This document shows, piece after piece, positions 1 to 9,000 of a stretch of DNA of 13,365 nucleotides. This DNA is from Candidatus Iainarchaeum sp. (GTDB taxonomy: Archaea > Iainarchaeota > Iainarchaeia > Iainarchaeales > JAAZKV01). The first letter of the stretch is position 1; each line of letters opens with the position of its first letter. The stretch is from the NCBI GenBank assembly GCA_018691995.1, contig JABHJM010000052.1:1-13365 (forward strand), read 5' to 3'. The notes below the pieces were generated by a model that saw nothing but the letters and a program-made list of their open reading frames with translations, ran no database searches and was not told the origin of the DNA. A program made the translations under genes and the position numbers.

Positions 1-23
1 ATTAAGAGAAATTAAAAGAAATA

Positions 24-38
24 GAAACCAATAAAAAG
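24..38 (+). promoter_or_regulatory. Possible BRE/TATA promoter of the giant gene
   Basis: A purine-rich GAAACC (24-29) is followed by AATAAAAAG (30-38). The centre lies about 25 bases before the ATG at 59, the usual archaeal distance from TATA box to transcription start. Transcription would therefore start at or next to the start codon, giving a leaderless mRNA, in keeping with the absence of any Shine-Dalgarno sequence. In such AT-rich DNA a TATA-like match has little weight by itself. Bases 1-58 hold no supportable gene. Confidence 0.3.
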
Positions 39-58
39 CTCAAAAAACAATTATATTT

Positions 59-3000
59 ATGGATCTAGAAATCATCCAAAACAAAAAAATTCTAACAGGA
101 ATTGCCCTAATTATCCTCATAATCATTTTTTTATTTGTTGGATCAACAATTAATTTTGAACAAACAAACACTATTACTCAAACAATAAAATACTCAGATA
201 TTGATATTACTAAGTCAATTTCTCTTGGAAATGAGAGGATTGAAACATATGATTTTCAAGTAACAAATCCAGTAATTGGATACTTAATTGTTCCAAAAAC
301 AATTGCAAGTAGTGTTTCAGAATTAAGTATCTCGGGCGATTTTAAAACAGAAGTAATCAAGGAAGATCCAATACTAAAAATTGAGTCAAAGGACTACGCT
401 CCAGGAGTAAAGAAACTTGTAATCAAATCAGGAGTTGGTGAAGAAAATCACACTACAATTTTATTACTAGTTCCACTTTCTGAATACAATTTGTTTTCTG
501 ATTCACAAAAAACACAACTTAATGAAATAGTTAAAGGATTTAGCGACATTGATTCAAATTATTATACTCCAACAGAAACAAAACAAATAATGGAAGAATT
601 TTCAAACAGTATTCAACCTGCATCGTTAAAAAAAAAAGCTAAAGATAACACAATCATTTATTTTTCAGAAAGTAATGCTCAAACATACTTAACTATAGCT
701 CAACAACTGATTGATAAAAGAAAAACTACCCCTACTCAAATAGTTTCTCCACAGACAATTCAAAATGAAAGTTCTTTTGACTCACTTTTAAACAAATTAG
801 AAAATATACTTGGAAAAAGACAAAATATTGAATTGACCAACAATGGGGATAATAACTTTAATATACTCATAAAATTCAAACCAGAAGCAAAAGAGTTTAT
901 ATTGCCAAAAGAAATAATCCTGCCTTATTCAATTACTAGACCAATAGTAATATGGAATGGAATCGTTGAATTTAATGAAGACATTCGAATAGATGAAAAT
1001 ATTACTCCTAAAATCGAGAGTAACAAAAATATAACTGTTGAATTTTTGCGTTTAAACGAAGAAAATATAAAAAATTTATCAACTGAAGAAATTGTTGATT
1101 TATCTCAATTAAATGGGAAAAATGAGGATAAATCCCAGATTTATCTAATGTCAATTATAGTGGATGTTTCTAATTATACTGAACCAATAACTGAGGAAGA
1201 AATACGTCTTAAGTTTTCAACAATTTTAAGCAAAACTTACAAGACAAAACTTTATCTTATTGAAAACCCATGTAATGAAAATATTAATTATTATGATGTT
1301 TTGACAACAGAAGAAGTACAAAACAAGAAAAACAAGGAACTCACTTCTGCTGCCAGCTGCGTAGGTACAGAATTAAAAAATGCATTTATTGAAGAAATGA
1401 AAGATATCAATATTGAGATGCCTCCAATTCAAGAATTGAATGAACATTTGTTAATAGGGGCAATGGAGCAAGATAGTGAATCTATAAAAAAATTAGAGGA
1501 GACACTTAACCAAAGAAATGACCAATTCAAAGAAGAATATTTAAAAGCAAATGGAAAACTACAAGTTGAAATTAAAGGATTAAAATCATTAATAAATACT
1601 TCAATGAATCGATTATTAGTATTTAGAAATTCTCTAATTGATAAAAATTCTATTAACCTGACTGAGGAATATATTATTGATTTGAACATCCTTTATCAAG
1701 AAATGGACTTATTTTTAGATCCGACTGATATGGAAGCTAGAGAAAAAATCATACAACTTCAAGTAGACCATATAAAACAAAGAGATATTAACGAAGAAAC
1801 CCTTAAAGAATATGAAAAACGATTAAAAGAAAATTATTCGAAAAAATATGGCACATCATGGAATCGCGCAGTCATATCCGATATTTCTGGAATGCATTAT
1901 TTAGCAGAACACGAACTAAATGAAATGGAAAAAATGCTTGCATTAATGATATTAAGTAGTAGACCTTTCTCTTCTTCAGGCGTTACAAACAAATCGTGTC
2001 CCACTATATTAAACATTGAACAAGGAATTTATAATCCTGGCAACACATACATTTACAATTCACAACACTACAAAGATTTTAGAGATGTTATAAAATATTT
2101 AGCATTTAATACATTTTATTCTATGAGTTCAGGCAGTCAAGAAGTTATTGGTGGAGACAGAGAACTTACTGAAATTGAAAAAAAATTAAAAAACTTTCAA
2201 GATTCAACCAACTGTAAATTAAACTTAAATAATTTTGAAGATCCCCAACAAGCATGGTATGATGCTTTCAAAAGTAACCCCGATTCAACTATTGAAGATT
2301 TTAGTGAAAGAAGAGATTCTTTAAGAAAAAGAATACAAACAAGAGTTAAAGAAAAAGTTGGTTTAGAATTAATTGGAAACTCTATTTATGATTCATACAA
2401 ATTTGAAAAGGACGGGGAAAAATTAATAGAATCAACAACAAATTTTAATTCACCTTATGAAAAATTAAGCATTAATAAAACCAAAGCAACTTTGCTTGAA
2501 ATGTATGAAATCAATGATGAAAACTTACTTGCAGAATGGTTAGAGATCAAAGACTATGACCCTAGAATAGGATATTCAAAAATAACCAACCTAAAAGAAA
2601 GTTTAGCTGCTCCTTTTAATAACCAACTAAAATCAACCATCAGATCAATCTCCCATACAAAATTCAAAAGTTTTATTTCGAATATGACAGTTGGAGAAAA
2701 ACTTGAAGCAGAGTTGGCGTTTGTTGACAATGTTTTAAATACACAATACATTCTAATCACCAAAAAAATGAAAGAAAGTGAAGATCAAGGAAAAGTAAAT
2801 TATATTTTATATAATTTATTCACTGGAAATTTTAATGAACGCCCAAATGCTGAAATTAGTCTATTACTAGACACTACAAAAGGCCTTAGGAAGATAAAAG
2901 ATAAATTGCTTGAAGGAAAATCTTTTATTCAAATATATAATGAATCCGCTGAATCAATCTTTTCAAAAGGCCTTCAAATTGAACCGCCCCAATATCTAAT

Positions 3001-6000
3001 TTATGAAACAACCCCAATTGACGATATGTATGGTACTGGCATGGTAGTCGATGTTAGCAGTTTTAATAAAAAAATTAACCCTGCATTTATTGAATGGAAA
3101 AAAAGTATATTTTCAGTCGGAGAAAGTGCTGAAATAATCCTTGCATTTGAAAACCCCCTGATGAAAGCCGAATTAACAAAAGAAGATTTAATAACAAAAA
3201 ATATTGGAATAAATAAAAGTAAAATTGAAAATGCAACAACAAAAGAAGAAAAAGAAAGACTAGTATTGTCAAAATCTCAAGAAGCTTCAATACTAATCTC
3301 AATTGCAGATTATTATTATGATGTTGGATTATATGATCAAGCATTGCAAAATTATGATTATATTAAATCTAGATTGAAGGGAACAGACGAATCGGTTAAA
3401 GCTGAAAAAAGAATTGGAGAACTTGGTGGAAGTTGGAGACTATTTTTTGGAAAACCTTACTGGGAGACATTTGGATCAATTTCAAAAGAATTCACTAGTT
3501 TAAAGTCAATTGGAACATACTTAGCATTTTATGGGTTTATAAAATTTATTGCTGCTCCTGAACTAGCAGCCTTAAAGCTAAGAAAAACAACCGCTGCTTT
3601 GAAACAAGACTTGTTTCTAAAACAAGCCGGATCAAAAGGAGCAATGGTTACTGCACAACAAGCACATGAACTTGCTTCATTAAATGTAATGAAGAATGGA
3701 GTAAAAGGATATGATATAATTAATGGAAAACTTGTATTATTACAAACAGCTGAAAAAACAACTCAAATCACAACCCCCCTGATTATAGAACATTCTTCAA
3801 AAGCACAAAAAGCTTGGCTTGTGACAAAAAAGTTTTTTGGAACGATTAGAAACTCAAAAATATGGAAAGGATTGAATAAAGATTTATTAGTTAATGAAAA
3901 ATGGTACCAAAACTATGTTGAAACAAAAATATCAAGTAAACTGGCTTATGAATTCTCTAATTATACACCTAATGAAATTGTCCAAAATATTGTTGATTTA
4001 GCAGGAAAAAGAAGAGTTGCATCTGCAATTGAGTCAGCTCAATATGCAAGACAAATGGGTTTAATTACAACAAGACAAGCCCAATTTATTAGTCAAGAAA
4101 TAAAAGTCTTAACTGCCCTTGATATTACTGATGAAGTTCAATTTTTAAATAATACTGGAAGTAGTTTGCAACTAGCACATGCAGAACAACAATTAATTAC
4201 ATTAAGTTCTGTTCAACAAGCACAAATTGTACTTGTTAACCCATCAGCAGTTTCTTTTAGACTAAATAACATTATTCAATTTAGCAAAATGGGTGGAGTA
4301 ATAGAAGGAGAAAGAAAATTAATCGAAACAGAAAGAAAACTTATTCAAATAAGGGAAAGAGTGCAAGTACTTGAAGGGTATATTTCTCAACATAGTGAAA
4401 GCGTAACCACTTCTTTACTTGGATCTTGGCAAGATGAATTAGCAGAACTAAAAACAATGGACAATAGTATTAGTGCATTTACTCAATATTCTGGAGAACC
4501 AATAGCTATTGCATGCAGTGTTTGTCATTTTGAAATTGGCCTTGAGGGAAGTGAAATAGGAACGCTTTCATATATTCCAAGACCCAAACGTACCCAAGAT
4601 CTAGTTGCAGTTAATACTAATGTGTTAAATCTTTCAACAATTACTGTTGGTGGGGAAGTGGCAACACAAGTAGTTGTTGAAAATGTAATCCTTGAAGGAA
4701 TGAATAGAGCTATTATTTCACTTGACAAAATTGCAAAAGGAACTGTTAAGATAAGTGTTTTATCTTCAACCCCTTTTACTGTTAATGCTGGAGAAATTCC
4801 CATTATTTATTCAGCACAAACAAATATAGGTTATTCTTTTGGAACAGATGACCCAATAACTAAATTGGTTAAGAGTAAATATGGTTTTAGTTTAGATGAA
4901 CTCAAAAGTATTCCAGCATATTCAGTTGAATATGGGATTGAACAGGAAACATTTGTAACTTGGGGAGATAACAGAGACTCCCAGGCAAAATTTTTTGAAG
5001 GCTTAGCAATTAATCAAACTGAACATGGAATGTTAGAAATAAGACCTCCTGAATCTGCAGGCGAAGTGCAAATTGGAACTAAAACAACAAGCTTCTCAAA
5101 TCCTGTTACAATTGGAAGAAATAATCTTCCAATGACTGCTGAGGTGAATGGGAAAAAATTAATAATAAGCAATACCCCAGTGGATTCTGCCACACAACTT
5201 GATTATGATGATATTCCAAATGGAACTGAACTAAAACCAATTATCCAAGACCCCACACAAAGAACTGTTTATATTGGATCAGGAGGATATTGGCGTAGAA
5301 TACAAGAAGCAAATAATTGGCCAACTGGAGTTGGAGCATTTTTTAGCAGAGCAACTGGAGTAACATTTATTGGGCCCAATTTACTAGCAAGTAGTGTCCA
5401 TCATGAACACACTCATAGAGCATTACAATATATGTCTACAAAGGATAAAGCAATTGCTATTGGGGCATTACAAAATAATCCTAATTGGAAAACCATGACA
5501 GATACACTTGTAAGAATCCATCCAAAATATGCGGGAGAAGACCCTAATGATCTTGCCGAAGAACTTCTAGCATTTTATAGAGAACGTGTAGCTTACCCTG
5601 AACTATTTGGAAAAATACAAACTGAAGAATTAATTAAATTTCTTGATGATTATGTTGCTCCACTATATACTCCAGAAGTTGCTACTACTTTTGCTAGAGG
5701 TGAAGAAAACTTTTTTGCAATGGTTAAAAGTGGAAAAATTGGAACCGAACCAACTGTATTTTCTCAACAAGAAAATATTAAACTTTCAAGAGTAAAAACT
5801 GTTACAATGGAAGAATGTTCTGCCGGATGTTCTATTGAAGGATATGGAACTATTGTCCATGATGAAACTTTAGCCGAAAGTGGAAAAATTGCAAATGCCA
5901 CATCCACAGGATCGGCAGTGAATATGAGTAGAGTCGAAAGTATTCAAGTAATGCAAACAATCCCTTCTTTAGAATTACAAAAAATCGTTTCAAACATCCC

Positions 6001-9000
6001 CCAAGCTGACCCTGTTGGAAATAGAGTTTCAGAAGACATGCTAGCATGGATTAATGAAGGCGATGAGTATGGATCAAAAGCAATAAGACAAATGTATGTT
6101 GATAAAATTAATGTTGTAAGTGCGGATCAATTTGAAACCGCATTAAGCGAAACAGTATCCAAATTTAATTTGGCAAACTCTGCTGGTGAACCTTATGCAG
6201 TCATATTTGATGAAGAAGCTGGAAAATCAAAGAGGTGGGTTTTTGAAAAAATAAGAAGCCAACTTACAACAAAACCTACTGCGGGATTTTATTCACATGA
6301 TAGTTCAAAAGCTAAAAGTCTTTTAATAAATGAAGGAGTAAACCACTTTGTCATATTTGATGATGCGATGTATAGTGGACAACAAGTTTTGAATACTTCA
6401 TTAGGCTTAACAAGCAACTTAGGAGAAACTCCAATTAAATTAACAATTGTTACTCCATTTAGTACAACCGAAGCAATTAGCTCAATAACAGCTGCCCTTA
6501 GTGAGAGAAATGTTGAACTTAATATCATTCAATCTCAAACAATAAACACTTTAGCTCAATCATTAACAGAATCTGAAAAAGCAATGTTGGTTGGAAATTC
6601 AGATCCCGGACTTACAAATTTTAGAGGATTTCATACCACAACTGTACTACCTCATAAAAATCCAGACTATATGAGTTTTCCACAAAAAATGGGTGATCGA
6701 TTAGCTCCAGTGGCAGAACCTTACAAAGCAGATACTCCTTACCTCTTTGAAGAAGAAGGACAATTTACAATGATGGCTAGAAAAATACATAGCGTCGGTG
6801 ACCCATCAATAGAACCAACCAGAATTTCATTTACTTGTCAATCACCTTGTGTTTTTGAAAACGGAACTCCAATTGAAGTAATTGAAGATCTTTTTGATAT
6901 TGACATATATGGAGACTTTTCTCAAATTGAAAAATCCAATGTAATAGCTTATTCTCATAACTTAGTCAAACAAGAAGGCCTTGCAAATGCTCTTGGCGGA
7001 GCACCAAATCTTTTAACAACACATGTAAGCACTCTTGAATCTGCAATGATGGCTGGAAAAACTATTGCTACAATTCAACCACTTAATACTGGAAAACAAG
7101 CACTTATTATTTATCGACCTGAAGAATTAGCTCCTTTAAAAATAGATTCTACAGGAGAGCTAAGATCACTTATTCAAAAAGAAGTTATGGAAATAAATGA
7201 ATCTTTAGCAAGACTTAGTTTTGAAAGTTCTGATGATTTAATGAAAACAAAAGATGTTGCAGTTAAGAGTTATCTTGATTTTATCCAAAAAAGTAATCCT
7301 TCAAAAGCTGAAGAAATCATGATTTTACGAGAAGCAAGTGATTTTTCAAAAGTCCAACGTAATGCTGCTGTTAAAAGTTTGATGTTTGAATCTGAGGCCG
7401 ACCTTTTTTATAGTCCAATTACTGGCGACCTTGTTACTGTTGGCGAGTATTTACAACATTATTATCAAGATATTGGACTTGGAAATTTTAGTTTTGAATT
7501 TAATCAAAGAAATTTATCACTTGCTGAAATTAAACAATTAAATAAAGCAATGATGCATCGAAATAATAGATTTTTAGTTGATCAAGAACAAGCATTTGTC
7601 ACAAAAGCAATTACTTTATTTGATGATTATGCAACTGCAATTCTCACAGGAGACACACAAAAAGCAAACTTTGCTAAAAATCAACTTTCTGGAGTTCAAT
7701 CAGAACTCTTTGCTTTAAACCAAGAAGGATACCTTACTGAAATTACACCTTTATTCATTAATAGATATCAAATTTTAATTGATGAACTTACAACACAATC
7801 AAGTGTTTTTTTAAGTATCACTGCACCAAATGGAAATACTAGCAAAACCCTTGTTACATTTACAGATATTACTCATGATTCATTAATTGATGGGGAATTT
7901 TTACCAATTGAAAATTTAGGATTTATGGATTCAACAGTATCTGTTGTTTTTGGAAATAATTTTACTTTAGGGGATGGAACAAAAACTTCTGCAAATCTTT
8001 TAACTGCAAATAAAACTTTGATTCACGAAGTAGATCATATTGTTCAACATTTAGTAGGAACAAATGATGAAATAATGGAAGGATTGGCCGTTTTTGCTGA
8101 AGATAGACTTGCATTAATCCAAGATGGATTTTTTATAGAAGATGAATATGGATCAATGTATTATTTTGAACATACCCTTTACAAAGCTGGTCGAATTTTT
8201 GAAAATAATGAATATGGCCAAGGTTATTATGCAGTTAAAAAACTTGAAAAAGCAGGAGAAGATATTTCAAAAATATATGATCCAAACTATGCCCCCCCAA
8301 ACCTAGCAAAAGTTGAAGCAGAACTTGGCATTTGGGCAAACAACTTATCCCCTAACATAATACCTAAATCAGTAAATACTTTAACCATTAAATGTAATTC
8401 TCCTTGTAATTGGACATCTACACAAAGCCCAGTCAAAATTTTTAACCCATCAGAAAAAGTTAGTATTAATGGAGATTTTGATAAAGAATTTATAAAAGAA
8501 ATTCGGCCAATTCAAACTTATAATCCTGCAACAGTAACGGTTAATAAAATTAATAGAAATGGATTAAGTCAAACTCAAATTAATCAAATTTTTGGTGCAA
8601 TGCAACAAGGTAAAACTGTTGCTGTTATTAGTTCTCATTATTCTGGTGGACAAGAAGTAACTGTTTATCATCCAGAAGGAACGTCCGACCTAGTGATTAA
8701 TGTAAAAGAAATATACCCGCCTCAAATATTCGAACAAAATTCATTTGCACAAGGTGAATTTGAAACTAATATAAAACAACTCAACATACAAGAAGGGGAT
8801 GTTATTACTCTTGAAGCTCAAAGAAGCGGCTTGTGTGAAGTTGGAATACGCATATTACCCAATGGTCAATCTGGAATGTGTTCGGGAGTTTACAAAGGCA
8901 TTACTGATGGAAAAATAGAATTTCTAAAAAACGGAAAGACTCATTTTATTAATCCAAAGGATATAACTGGACTAACAAAAATTACTTCAGATTCTTTAAT

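Noticed and set aside
1..34. Tail of an upstream gene
   Set aside because: Short frames ending at 13-15 and 32-34 exist, but too little sequence is visible to support either.
628..637. A10 run in the giant gene as a programmed frameshift or sequencing error
   Set aside because: The frame continues for 9 kb beyond it and the protein remains sensible; other runs (C7 at 8292-8298, A9 at 11742-11750) are likewise in open frames. Slippage is possible but unsupported.
1903..1930. AEHELNEME as a third metallopeptidase motif
   Set aside because: The motif would be HExxE, lacking the second His, and it lies in a charged helical stretch.
4514..4528. CSVCH (residues 1486-1490) as a haem or zinc site
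   Set aside because: Haem c needs CxxCH and this does match formally, but it is a lone occurrence in a beta/coil region without further ligands; chance is likely. A disulphide is possible.
7049..8620. GKT in the repeat copies as an ATP-binding Walker A motif
   Set aside because: The Gly four residues earlier in GxxxxGK[ST] is missing in both copies and no Walker B follows.
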